From assembly GCF_016545825.1 (NCBI RefSeq), contig NC_052618.1, positions 4,207,398-4,271,397 on the forward strand: DNA of 64,000 nt, in the 5' to 3' direction. The DNA comes from Eucalyptus grandis (lineage: Eukaryota > Streptophyta > Magnoliopsida > Myrtales > Myrtaceae). The notes under the pieces are model-generated. The model was not told the origin of the DNA, searched no databases, and saw nothing but the letters and a program-made list of their open reading frames with translations. Made by a program: the position numbers and the translations under genes. Below are positions 22,958-33,856 of this stretch, in pieces; the stretch's first letter is position 1, and each line of letters begins with the position of its first letter.

Positions 22958-23386
22958 TGCTGATGTTGTCTTGAATTCCATAAAATTCAATTGGAAATCT
23001 AGGAAGACTTAAAGATTGCAGGCTATTTGTTTCCTAATATATTTTCTAGATTTGGGTTTGAAATTTGATAATATCTTTATGGTGGAATTCATTTCCTACT
23101 TGGTTTAGGAAAGTGGGGATCTAAAGATCTATTTATTTCAGCATTGTACCTTGTACTCTCTTTTTTTTGGGTAAAAGGTAAGTATTATAGTGACTTTTGA
23201 ACCAAGAGGCTATACAACTGTACAGCTAAAGACCCCGGAACCACTTGTACTCTTGATATACGCTCAAATAAGAAATCGTCTCTATCTCTCCCATGACGTA
23301 GGCGAATTTTTCGCCGAACCACGTAAATCACCGTGTTCTTGATTATTCTTGTTTTCTTCCTCATCTAGTTAGGGTGTTCTTCTGCA
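22958..23386 (+). repeat. 3' LTR of the copia element, with retroposon insertion
   Basis: It matches the 5' LTR from TGCTGATGTTG onward. The purine-rich CCAAAGGTGGAGATT just before it is the polypurine tract. It ends at TTCTGCA, without the final CAACA of the 5' copy, and is followed at once by viral RT sequence. An 84-base insertion at 23,160-23,243 makes it longer than the 5' LTR. Confidence 0.85.
23160..23243 (-). mobile_element. Short poly(A) retroposon (SINE or LINE 3' end) in the copia LTR
   Basis: The insert is flanked by a 10-base duplication, CTTGTACTCT (23,150-23,159 and 23,244-23,253). On the minus strand it ends in a run of A. It carries TAGCCTCTTGGTTCAAAAGT, which resembles a tRNA-like B box, and ACTTACCTTTTACCC before the A tail. 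Duplication plus A tail is the signature of target-primed reverse transcription. At 84 bases it is either a 5'-truncated SINE or the last part of a LINE. Confidence 0.75.
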
Positions 23387-23800
23387 TAAAGAAACATGAG
23401 ATTATGCTTTCTTAGAGAAAGAAGAATATTGCTTATATAGAAATTGAATTTCTTGGTATGCGTCTTAACAAAGGCACATACTATTCAGGGCCACACATTG
23501 CCTAAGAATTGCTAAAGTTTCCATAGGAGAACTTTACGATAAAACAAGTTCAGCAATTTTTTGGGATAATAAATTATCTCAGAGATTTTGTTCCTAGACA
23601 TCGCAAGACTACTGATCCCACTACATTCAATGCTAAGGAAGAATCCCCCACCTTGGGGAAAACCATAGATTAAAACAGTCGCACCATGAATGGACCTAAG
23701 CTTAGAACCAGGGAACACGTAGTTAGTTTTATGCAGGTATGCTTTCTCAAGATAGGTGAACCTCTCGTTCAAGCCCTTTAGGGACAACATTTTAGCATAA
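23387..23800 (+). pseudogene. Endogenous caulimovirid reverse transcriptase, C-terminal part
   Basis: Immediately after the copia LTR the plus strand reads viral RT again, with stops. Blocks are YIEIEFLGMRLNKGTYYSGP (about 23,438-23,497) and NFTIKQVQQFFGIINYLRDF (about 23,525-23,585), then VPRHRKTTDP and a PTLGKT block. The EFLGM and QQFxGxxNYxRDF blocks are the RT thumb/connection region of Caulimoviridae. This continues the RT that breaks off at 7253. The segment with the catalytic YIDD is absent from both sides, so about 130-150 bases were lost when the nest formed or afterwards. Confidence 0.7.
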
Positions 23801-24155
23801 AACTACTTAGACTTTTAGTTCAGAGCCTAGAGACACTCAGAGATGCTAGGATGGTAACGTTTCTAACTATCTGAGTTGCATTTCTCAGAGGATCCTACCA
23901 AGCTGGAAAAGAAGAAGTGTTTAGAAAGTCATAGAGAGATTTCACAAAACACTCACTTTATTTCAAGGGACTCTGCCTAACACATTACATCTTCCTTGCC
24001 TTTTATGGGCATTAAGAGGTCACAAACAAACAAGGATCGAGCTCAAGGGTCTTAAAATAGACAAAGGCTCCAGAAATCCGCTCGGGAATTATTTTTGGTG
24101 ATATGAATAGTGACAATGAATAGTGACTTCCCTAGCCTGTTACTATAGTAACTTG
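23801..24155. other. Decayed region, possibly caulimovirid RNase H; palindrome at 24,139-24,152
   Basis: I cannot name a domain here. By position it should hold the viral RNase H. Towards its end are GAATAGTGAC repeats and a perfect 14-base palindrome GTTACTATAGTAAC (24,139-24,152), followed by ACTTGCTACAGTGACTTGCT. Such clustered CTATAG/GTGAC motifs could be part of an intergenic or promoter region of the virus, but this is inference. Confidence 0.35.
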
Positions 24156-24800
24156 CTACAGTGACTTGCTATAGTCAACGATCTCTTTTGTCACGAGCAT
24201 TGTAGTCATGGTTGGAGTCATTAGAACTATGCATTTCTGCCAGAAGATGTTCTTTGTATTTTTGTTTAAATTTTGCAAGTTGAATGTCAGAGGGGCTTCG
24301 AGTATTCCATATGTTTGCATCAATGGATGAAGATGCTTTTTCATAAGTCTTGGAGGATCTTGGAATGTCGGCATGTAGGTTTGGCTGAGTCCAATTTGAT
24401 GGTTGAGCATAATAAAATGTGTCCATCCCTAAGGATAAGGACAGATGTCCTTGATCATAAGGATCTTGAAAGAGAGAGGGCCCCTATTGGGCATAGGGGT
24501 TTTGTGATGATTGTGCAGGGTCATCCGTGTCTGTCATTTCTTGCTCATGTAATGGAGTTGTCATTGCATGTATGAATTCTTCAAGTTCTTCTTTGGCTTT
24601 TGGTGCAAGGCTATAATGATCCCATGTAGTTGGTACATTATAGTTCTATACGTCCTCAAGGATGGTCTTGTTCTCTTGGCATAAGATTCTCTAAAGCTCT
24701 CTATACTGATGTTCATAGCAACCAACAGAACCTGAAAATGACTTGTAAATTCGAGCTTCCTTAAGATGTGGTTGAGGTTTATAGGATGTATCATAGCGTG
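24156..24800 (-). pseudogene. Unrecognised minus-strand coding remnant
   Basis: Three overlapping minus-strand frames (24,794-24,561; 24,426-24,175; 24,410-24,156) read like one decayed protein. FTSHFQVLLVAMNISIESFR and HGIIIALHQKPKKNLK come first, then SPSDIQLAKFKQKYKEHLLA. The composition (charged, helical, serine-rich) looks like real coding sequence and not noise. I do not recognise the family. It lies against the caulimovirid fragment but on the opposite strand, so it could be a further inverted viral piece, as at 3,519-4,425. Confidence 0.35.
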
Positions 24801-26722
24801 TATCTTAATGTTGCGTTGTCTATTAAATTCTGAGATTGTGCTCTTATGTTCACAAGCTGTGTTGTCGATTAAATTCTAGCATAATTTGTTTACACCTTGT
24901 TACGTCATTGAGGTTGGAATTTTTCAATCTTTCATTGATTAAATTCCGGCTCAGTTTGAAATTGTGCAGTGCTATTTGAATCGAAGAATTGATGTCCTTT
25001 CAGATGAGATATTTTCTGTCCGGGGTTAGCACTGATCCTTGGTTTCCTTAAACAAAAGTCAAAGAACTACTTTTGGTGAAAGACACTTTGTTATGGGAAG
25101 AATTCTCGTGAAACATCTTTTTGGCACGTTTTGTGGGACCAGTGTTGCTAGTTTGAGAGAGTACTATACCGTGCATGAGGGATCGGTCTAATCTCGATGA
25201 TGTTGGTGATGATTATCCACCACCACCAATTGGTGAACGAACTGGACGTGCCAATTCGTCAACGGCACCTCTAGCCTTGTATCAAGCCCAGAGTGAGACA
25301 ACTTACCGAAGAGCATAGGAGACAAATGGAACCCATTCCCGTGATTTTATATGCTATAAGGAGGATGTTGTTGGAACACCAGAACGAATTCACCAATCAC
25401 GTGACTATACACTTTACTGAGGTGATCAAGCCATTGGTTATCAATAATTATCATTAACGTGCATAAGGGCGACATGGGATATCAAGTACTTCGGTTAAGC
25501 CTCAAACCAACCATGTTGTCATATCCTCCGGGAATGTTCCCTCACATACCGCTGCTCAGATTGCTTTTGGTACTATTGGACAAATTATACCGCCCCTTCA
25601 CCTCTTAGGATTTTGCAAAGGGGCGAGACTGTTGGCACGGCTCAGACTTGTGGGCCGGCTTTGACCAATGGCTACAGTGTACCTAATTTGATTCAAGTTA
25701 ATTTGACTTGGCATGATAATAGCGGTTGTTGCGACCTACCACCTCGAGGGCCAATCCCAAAGGAGTAAGTTTTTAGAAGTATTTGTTCATAAAACAATTT
25801 AAGTAGGCATTCTTATAAAAAAATGGCTTGGATAAATTGTCTTGTTGGTAATTCGCACTTGGCCCACTAATTATGAACGTGGCCTTTTCCAAGGCCAAGA
25901 TTCATGTGATATGTATTCATTTTATTTCAAGCTTAAACTAAAAACCCGAGTCATGGTCAGGTTTCGAATAGAATACAAGATGAGACTAGATTGGACATCG
26001 GTCTTTGACCTCCACCTCTACGACCTCTGGCCACCACCTCCATGGGCCACCTTGGCAGTGTCGATTTTACACCGAGAACCGTTCATGTCAAATACAAAGC
26101 ATACGAACAATTATCCAATGCAAAAGCAAGGATAAACAATTAATTGATTCAAGAACGGGCCTTGGGATCGGCTTTTGCATTACGTGCATGTCGAACACCC
26201 CCAACCGCCTAAATGACTAAAATTGATTTGAGTGTGGTTGAAGATAATCGGCCATCATTTGTATTCACAAAATTGTGGTCGTTATCAAGTAACCCTAATT
26301 TTGGTTCTAAGTGTTTCCATTAGGCTACATCTAACAACCACACGCACATGCATCGAACTAAGCATCTTAAACAATCAAGCAAAAATAAGTGAATCGTTAA
26401 TGGGCCACTTGTTCAATCAAATTGCTGAATTCGGGTCAGTTTTGTTTAAATGTGATTCACCTATCAAACGACATTCAATTAACATGATTCAGGCGCGATT
26501 GGAAACCTTACGGTGTATAGTCAAGAAGACCATTTAATCCAATTTTGACCAGATTTTCCCGAAATTTAGACTCTTTACCCGAAGCTAAAAAAAATTGCCC
26601 TGGTTATACCCCACCTTTTGAAAATAATGGGGAAAATATCAAATGATACTCAAAGCACATGAAAATTTGCAGACAGTTATACAAATGCATTTGGAAAAAG
26701 AAAAAAAAAACTTCGTGATTTA
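24801..26722. other. Unassigned repetitive-looking DNA
   Basis: No intact gene is visible. Around 25,175-25,330 the plus strand reads MRDRSNLDDVGDDYPPPPIG followed by a short polar region, in the style of the start of an LTR-retrotransposon gag, but stops follow and no knuckle is found. At 25,732 TGTTGCGACCTACC looks like an LTR start, yet I cannot find a matching end or second copy. The rest to 26,722 is featureless. Confidence 0.35.
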
Positions 26723-27906
26723 GGCTTCATTTGTTTCATGGAAAAAAATTTTGGAAAAAAAAATTTCAAATTTTCCGGTGTTCATTTCACGGAAAATGAA
26801 TTGCTTGAGGAAAAAATTCCATTAAGGGAAAAAAAAGTCTTTTAAATTACGGAAAAATATTTCCCATTTTTGAAAAGTGAAAAACATTTTCTTCACTTAA
26901 TCTCTCTTATCTCACACCCCTATAGCCCTCACTTCCTCCTTCTCCGTGTTTATTTATTTATTTATTTCGAATTATTTTTCATTTTCTTTTGTTTTCCCTC
27001 TTCTTTATTTTTATGTTTTATGTTTTTCTTTTTCTTTTTAAATTGAGTTTTTGATTCTTTTCATTTTTCTCCTTCCTTGGCCAATTGTCGGCAATAGCGG
27101 CACCCAGTGACCGCCACAAGCCAACTCCGAGTCTTGTCCAAGGCTAGATTCGACGAGTCGTGAGCTTGGCTTGGATTTGTGAGCAGCGAGCTTATCGACC
27201 TCGATAGAGCTCGGGCTCACTAGATCAGGTGAGCCGCGAGCTTATCGACCTCGATAGAGCTCGGGCTCACTAGATCAGTGAGCCGCGACCTCACCAACCT
27301 CGGTGGAGCTTAGACTTGCTTGGATCAGGTCAGCGAGCTGCCACGATAGAGCTCGGGCTTGTTGGCCTCACAAGAGCTCAGGCTCGCCTAGATCGAGTCG
27401 GCAAGCTTGAGGCTTAGTTGATCGAAGCAAGCCACGTTCATTGGCTGGTGAGCTCATGGCTCTCTTAGATTAGCCAAGCCTTGAGCTCACCGGATTTGGT
27501 GATTGTGTCTTGTCGGTCGTTGGGCAATTGGCCACATCAAGGCACACGGTGACGGAGGAAGGAGGAGGAAGGAGGGAGGAAAAGAAAAAGAAAGAAAAAG
27601 AAAAATAATAAAAATACGATTTTTAAAAATAAAAATAATTATTTCAATTTTTAAAAAATATAAATATAAATTTTAATTTTTAAAAATATAAATTTTAATT
27701 TTAATTTTTTGTTAATTAAAAATATTAAAAATATTTTTTTTGTAATTTTTCCCAAAAAAATAAATTAGATAACGAACAATGGAAAACATTTTTTACTCAA
27801 ATGTTAGATTTCAGCGAAAGCTAGAAAATATGATCATTTTCTTGGAAAATGACTTCCTAGAAAATATTTTCCAAAAACGTGATATTTTCCGCAAATGAAC
27901 AAACCC
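26723..27906. mobile_element. MITE-like element with diverged terminal inverted repeats
   Basis: The left end reads GGCTTCATTTGTTTCATGGA. The reverse complement of the right end reads GGGTTTGTTCATTTGCGGAA. Both are followed by runs of GGAAAAT-type motifs on their own strand (left 26,737-26,880; right 27,770-27,895), giving long imperfect inverted terminal regions. The interior (about 27,080-27,550) is GC-rich, unlike its surroundings, and carries a 50-base tandem repeat. The class may be hAT-like, but no clean target duplication is seen; CTTCGTGATTT on the left faces CTTTGTGAAAT just beyond the right end and could be a decayed one. Confidence 0.55.
27181..27335. repeat. 50-base tandem repeat, about 2-3 units
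   Basis: Two nearly identical units starting GAGCTTATCGACCTCGATAG occur at 27,188 and 27,238, a period of 50 bases. A third, diverged unit follows (GACCTCACCAACCTCGGTGG). Further downstream to about 27,430 the GAGCTCGGGCT motif recurs irregularly. All lie in the GC-rich interior of the MITE-like element. Confidence 0.85.
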
Positions 27907-29456
27907 TTAAGCTTTGTGAAATAAGCAACATATTTTTTCTAGTAATTGGGTTTACTCAAATAGTTCAATAGAATTTTGTTATGAAGGCTGAACCAACCTA
28001 ATCTAGAATTTTGCTAGTTTGGCCCCTGTAAAATTGCTATTAAGCCCTCAAACTTGGTAGTTTACCAAAATAGACCCTCTTGTTTCTAGTTTTATACCTT
28101 TGCAAAAGAGGACTCGAACTTATTCAAATCTGCAAAACAAAATCGAGCAATTTTGAGTATTAAATTACGGAGCAGTTTTCCAGAAATCATTAAAATTTAT
28201 TGATCATACTAAAAGTATCAAATAACATCAATTTGATTTGACATTCTTTTCGCTCAATTGAATGTCACAAATTTGAAAAATCAATTAGCAAATTGTCTTG
28301 CTGGAAAATCTGATGTGGAAGCTAGTTGTTCTATGTGGCATCGTCGGCTCTAATGTGAACAATTACTATAAAATTCAAAAATAAAAAAAAAAATCCTTGT
28401 CGAAATGGAAAATTAATAAAAAAAAGAAATCAACGTATAACAATTTGCTAGGATTAACACTTATATGATTGATTTTACTCTAATGTGGCACTTAAGTGAG
28501 TAAAAAAAAAATTATGCAACTTATGTGAGGTTCATACAAAAGTTATGACACTTTTACCGTTCTTATCATAACATTTTTATTTATAAGTGAAAAGGTTGGG
28601 AGCTAATGCAGCTACCCCTTTGAACTTCCACATAGACAAATGCTTTACATTAATTAATTTTTTTTATAAGACATTAGTAGAAGGTGATACCAAATATATA
28701 AAAGTAGGTACTTCTCATGAATGGAGACCATTGCATATAAAACCCAAAAATATTTAAATTTAAGTTTTCAACACAAATCGAAATTAAAATATCCTCAAAA
28801 CAATTATTATGTATAAATACATAAATAATATTAATTATAAATTATCTCCTTTGTCTCTCCTTTTTCTTAACCGCTGTACGGCCCTTGACTCTAGAAATCC
28901 ATCATACTCTCTCCTTATTTTGCTCGCATAAATTAAAATATAAATAAGTAAATTAGGTTTAACATTTAAATGAGCAATTATGTGAAAAGGATAGCGCATA
29001 AAGGCTCACGCTTTTCTTATCCATTTTTTGGCTTACGACACCCCCCTTTTACCTTAAATTAACCACGATATCTCTTATAGGTCCTAGATTTAAAATTATT
29101 TCTTACCTTTTTTTTTCTTCTCTTTCTTTGGAAATTCTAATGCATTTAGAATTGACAAAAATATATATATTTGCCGAAGGTTTGATTAGATTGTATTAAA
29201 ATGTAATTGCAATTGTCATAACTTTCTTGTCAACAATTAATAATTCCACTTAGTCAACCATACTTTTTAGTTTTGTCATTGTAGTCCTAAACTTTTGGGC
29301 AATATTTCAATGTAGTCTTTCGTGCCAATTATCACTAAAAATCATTGATGTGGTGTCTAGTCATTGCTAACCATCTTAAGTATCTTGCTAACATGGGCAA
29401 TTTATTGATTTCCATATTGCAATCTGTGACGACAATTGCAGGAAAGACTACATTTA
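27907..29456. other. AT-rich spacer with no gene
   Basis: The only structure I see is the dispersed repeat copy near 28,260-28,565. Otherwise this is low-complexity AT-rich DNA with long A and T runs. Confidence 0.55.
28260..28565 (-). repeat. Dispersed MITE-like repeat, copy 2
   Basis: In reverse orientation to copy 1, it carries GGCACTTAAGTGAG, TTATGTGAGGTTCATACAAA and AGTTATGACACTTTTACC at its right end, and GGAAAATCTGATGTGGAAGC on its left. Copy 3 near 32,500 shares both ends in the same orientation. Confidence 0.6.
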
Positions 29457-29550
29457 TGTCACACCCCAAAACCACAAAAATAATGGGGATGACGCGGCTG
29501 CCCTTCCACATGAAGGACGCATCCTCAAATATAACCAACAACCTGATATA

Positions 29551-29553
<3 letters not shown>

Positions 29554-29581
<28 letters not shown>
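29554..29581. repeat. (AT)n microsatellite
   Basis: This is a run of about 14 AT units in the left LTR of element D. CTGATAT on the left and ATATCAG on the right (about 29,543 and 29,600) make the whole a potential hairpin. Confidence 0.95.
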
Positions 29582-29706
29582 TTCTAAACATATATACATA
29601 TCAGATTAACCAACAGGTTGGTCATAACATCAAAGTTTTTATAAATCCACCAAAAAGAACATTTAGAACTAGAACTTTGCCAACCCAACAATTAGCAACA
29701 ACTATG

Positions 29707-30677
29707 TAGGGGTGACCATCAATCTAGGGTAAACCCCTGGACTGACCATGGACCGGGCCAACCCTGCCGCTCCTGGTCTGGTTCTCAGAAAAACTAGATC
29801 GGTCCTCGGTCCTAGAATTCTGGATCGATGTGTGCGGTCAGTCCTTGGTCCTAAGAGTTCAAAGTCAGTCAATCTGGACCCACCCGAATATCTATATCTA
29901 ATAAATTATTTATAATTTTTTTATATAAAAAAAACCTTAAAATGAATGACGTCAATAATATTAAACAGTTATTTAGTGAGGAGTTTAAGTAATTTTACAT
30001 TATTCTTTAATAACTTAGATTTTTAATATCTTTTACGGCGTCAATAGTCATAATTTACAAATGAGGAATTTTTTTTTGTGAGGAGTCATCATGGCGTCAA
30101 AAAGGTATAAACAACTCATTATGACGTCCTCCTCTAGTATTCGTTCTCTTCTGTCTTATTTGTTCTCTTAGTCTTCAATTTGCCAAAATTGAAAGAAACA
30201 ACTTCTTCGCTCGCCCACTTGACACTCGCCTTACTCACTTTGGGTTACTCATGCCGCTCACTGCTCGATACTCACTTGGCTTATTGCTAATCACTCGACA
30301 TTCGATGCTCATTCTGTTCGATGCTTATCCCACTTAACCCTCACAGCTTGCTTTTCTTAGTTGACCTTGCTCATCATCAACCCATTGGGTTGGTACTGTC
30401 CTCGATTGCCATTTCCAGGGGTACAAAAAATGAAATAAAAAAATATTAATTAATCATGGGTTGACCTTGAAACCAGACCGAACATATTGGGTCGAGTCCG
30501 GTTCTCAATTTCTTTTTTCAAGGAATACAAAAAATGAAATAAAAAATTATCGGTCGGTCCTCGATCCCAAGCTCAATAGGGTCTGTCATTGATTCCAAAA
30601 ATTGAGGATCAGCACTGTGTGGGTTGGTCCTAGGGTTAGGGGGTGGACCGGTCGAACCTGGACCATGCTCACCCCTA
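29707..30677. mobile_element. hAT-type non-autonomous element (MITE) with perfect 8-bp duplication
   Basis: The element starts TAGGGGTGACCAT and ends, in reverse complement, TAGGGGTGAGCAT: terminal inverted repeats that match at 12 of 13 positions. It is flanked by an exact 8-base duplication, CAACTATG (29,699-29,706 and 30,678-30,685). Eight-base duplications and TAGGGGTG-type ends are characteristic of hAT transposons. At 971 bases it has no transposase. Inner sub-terminal regions are also inverted (GACCGGGCCAACC near the left end, GTGGACCGGTCG near the right). Confidence 0.9.
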
Positions 30678-32344
30678 CAACTATGTGCACAACTTCCTTA
30701 AACCATACCTAAAAATAGAACTCCCAAAATTTTCCCACCGACGATGCTCTCGCTTTATTTGCCGTTAATCGAGGAACCTGAAAAGATTAAAGGACAAGTG
30801 GAATGAGCAATAATAGCTTAGTCAGTAGTACATATCTTCTAAGTAGATCGAGCAACTATTATGCATGTATACAAAATAATACCAAACTTCATAACTCAAA
30901 CTCAATATATAAAATACATATTGAATCGTATAAGAGTTATTTTTTATCATCAAAACTTTATACTAATATGAAAAACTTATTTAAATCACCATCACAATTC
31001 AAGTATCAATGGTCAAGTCCATTGAATAATCTCCATCAAATATCACACATCAATGGTCCATCCATTGACTAACCTATTGCTCAATACTCTACCATGATCG
31101 CGACACAATGCTTGATGATAAGTAGACCAAGAATCCACTCTTGACAAGATCTCCACCTACAAAGCCAGTGGCTTAGGCCAGAAGGATATTTTAAACTTGG
31201 TATGCATATCCTAAAAACTCCTAATCGGGTTCACAGTCATATTGAGCATAAATAACCGTACTCCAATACTAACAAAATCAATCTAGAAATCAACCTAATA
31301 AACCAAGTGAATAACATTTGCAACATAGCCCATCACCCATTTCCTATCCATTACTCAAATCATCATGAATATTTCCATAAATCAGTTGCAAAGTAATTTC
31401 ATATATATATTACTCCACAAACTATGTATAACATGCTTTTCAAACATTCATAATCAACCAAAAAGTAGTATGTGCTCGATCTGGCTTTTATGCAATAAAA
31501 ATGCTTCTCAATTCAATATATATACATATATACTTCAAGACATGGTTTTATAAAATCAAAGAATATATAGTACCACTCACCTTGTCATCTTCAACCAAAT
31601 GACAAACAATACTTGTATTGTTGAACTCATGGCTCTATCAAATAATCGAGGAATAACGCTAAAATAAAATAAAACTCTATTTCAACTATAAAATGACTAA
31701 ATTACACCTTAACTCTAACAAAAAGACTCCTATGCGCTAACAAATCGCATAACCAGAGCGATTGTTCAAGCTATTCGCAACATGGGGTTTAAGCGCAAAA
31801 CTCAGTTACGCTATAACTTCCTCCTCCAAACCTTGTTTGGAACATATTTATAGTCAAAAGAAAGCCCTTCAAACATACTATTGGAATCCCAACTTGACCG
31901 TCTAAAATCAAAGAGAAAATCAACAAAATATGGGCCCGAAGCTGCTGGAGGCGCACTATTCACCATGCGTGGGAAACTTCGAAGTTTCGTTTCAGACAAA
32001 CCATAAGCTCAAATCATGATTTGTAAAATCCTATGGCTCCACAACAACCTAAACTATGATTTCTATAATAATACACAGCTCAACAACTCCAAAATCAAAC
32101 TTAGCCACTTGATTTTCCAATTTAGATTTTGAGTCCTAATCTCTTACCGTGTGTTGTGTTATGGAGTTTAGTTGGCTTAGCAAGGCATCCGCAGCTTGCA
32201 TGTGCCAAAACTGCTTTCCTTTCTTCCCCTTTCTTTTCTTCTTCTTCTTCTTCTTCTTCTTTTCTTTCTTATTGGTCGAGGGAGCTCTTAGCTTCTATTT
32301 AGCCGAGCCCCCTCCCCTCTCCTTTTTGATTTATTGACTTTTCA

Positions 32345-33856
32345 ACTTCTTTTTCTTTTTCTTCTTTTGGGCCCACCAGCCAAATATTACAATATAGATA
32401 TTGCTAAATGTATAGAACCAAATTGACAAAATTGGAAAGTTAAAACCAATTTGACATATGTACAATAAGTATGAGTGTAAATTGATAATTTTCCCTAATA
32501 TTTGCATAAATTTGAAAAATCGATCATTTAAGTGTCATTGGTAGTTTGCCTCATTGGAAAATTTGATATGGATGCTGATTGTCTTAGGTGACATTGTTAG
32601 TGCTACTGTGGACAATTGATAAAACAATTAAGAATTAAAAAAAAAAATCCACATAAGAATGCTAAACTAATAAAAAAATTCATGAAGGATGATTTGTCAA
32701 ATGAGTGATTTTACTCCGATGTGTCACTTAAGTGAGAAAAAACTTATGGCACTCATGTGAGCGTCGTACAAAAATTATGGTATTCCTGTTATTCTTACCC
32801 CCTCCATGTGATCTACACATATGATGAGATAACTTCTCCAAATTCGAACCACAAAATTTTGTAAAAATTTGAGAATCGACAAAGGTTCATCAAAATCGGA
32901 GAGATTTCATCCGTTTTAGCAATTTCTACAAATATTGGCTATAAGTTTTGGGGCCAAATAAACCTAGCAAACAAAGTCTATTCATGACGCACAATATATA
33001 AAATTGAAGCTTAGGACGAGGACATTAAATGTCTCTCATTGATCATTTCACAAGATAACGAAGTCTACAAGCTTAAATCAAGCCAAAATAGAGGCAGGTC
33101 CATTGAAACACGAAAATCACAGAGCACATGATAATTGCTATAGCCAATCCTCAAGCCTGTATACAACCATTCTAACTTGATTTTTGAATTATCCTGGCCC
33201 CGAATGTTCATAATTGAACATATTATCGATACGATACAATCTCCTTCGTTGGATGCTAGTTAACATTTGAATAATTGATTTTAGAGTCCCTACCCTATTC
33301 ACAACACCTTGACGTTGGATAGAGCAATCTAGTCAATGTATATATCATGACACTTCCACGGATTGGCCTTGGGTAGCTCGGCAAATCTCTAAAACAAGTG
33401 CAAGAACAGTTCAAGATCTACTTCTTCAAATTCCAATCTCAACTATATCCTAAAATAAATTTATCCTAATTCTTTAGAAAATCTGATATTTTCAAGTAAG
33501 AACTTGTCTACCATAAATCTTATCAAAGAATATCACCATTTAAAAGATCATCACTTATGACCGAATGCCTGTAACCCCTTAAATTGCTAAGATAAGAACT
33601 TAGCTAACTTCTATTAAATCAAATGAGCCAACTCAAAGAACATCATTTAAAATTTATTACTTTGTAAATCAAAGACTTAAGTATTTCTCTTGTCTCCAAG
33701 AAAACTACAATTGAAACTAACCATATCTACTAGCTCCACAAAGCTGCTTAGAGTAAGATCATCACCTGCGATTTAGAAGTTCACAAATTGGTATCACATA
33801 CTCACCATAAGTAAATTTATGTTTCACATGACCATTAAAGCTTATAACTTCTAAAA
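32345..33856. other. Interior of element D, left part, non-coding
   Basis: It begins with a pyrimidine-rich run (reverse-complemented polypurine tract). The dispersed repeat copy 3 follows, then about 1 kb without open frames or recognisable motifs. It continues on the far side of element B at 45,304. Confidence 0.5.
32500..32800 (-). repeat. Dispersed MITE-like repeat, copy 3
   Basis: It shares GGAAAATTTGATATGGATGC and GTCACTTAAGTGAG with copy 2. Its right end, CACTCATGTGAGCGTCGTAC, is the reverse complement of the start of copy 1. It lies in the interior of element D. Confidence 0.6.

Larger units (their letters stand above)
17127..23386 (+). mobile_element. Ty1/copia element (Tork/Tnt1-like), dead, with nested insertions
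   Basis: This element has direct LTRs at 17,127-17,467 and 22,958-23,386, a primer-binding site, a polypurine tract and a decayed gag-pol in copia order (gag, protease, integrase, RT, RNase H). Integrase precedes RT, which separates it from the gypsy elements here. Blocks such as KGVKGYKLWYPSKKKFFTSR and MKTAFLHGDLEEKIYMEQ resemble Tnt1/Tork-type elements. It interrupts the 3' LTR of gypsy A on its left, but on its right it abuts caulimovirid RT directly, so a deletion removed the right flank and the last five or so bases of its own LTR. No target duplication can therefore be seen. It carries a TRIM and a short poly(A) retroposon. Confidence 0.85.
29457..32344 (-). repeat. Left LTR of element D
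   Basis: It starts TGTCACACCCCAAAACCAC and ends TTGACTTTTCA in plus-strand reading. It contains an AT microsatellite, a hAT-type MITE and a (CTT)n run near 32,237-32,261. Phrases shared with the right LTR include AGCTTAGT(C/G)AGTA, ACTATGCAT and CTTATAGTCAA(T/A)AGAAAGCC, which establish homology. Confidence 0.65.

Noticed and set aside
25720..26700. Possible further LTR starting TGTTGCGACCTACC
   Set aside because: No second copy, end or primer site could be found in the window.
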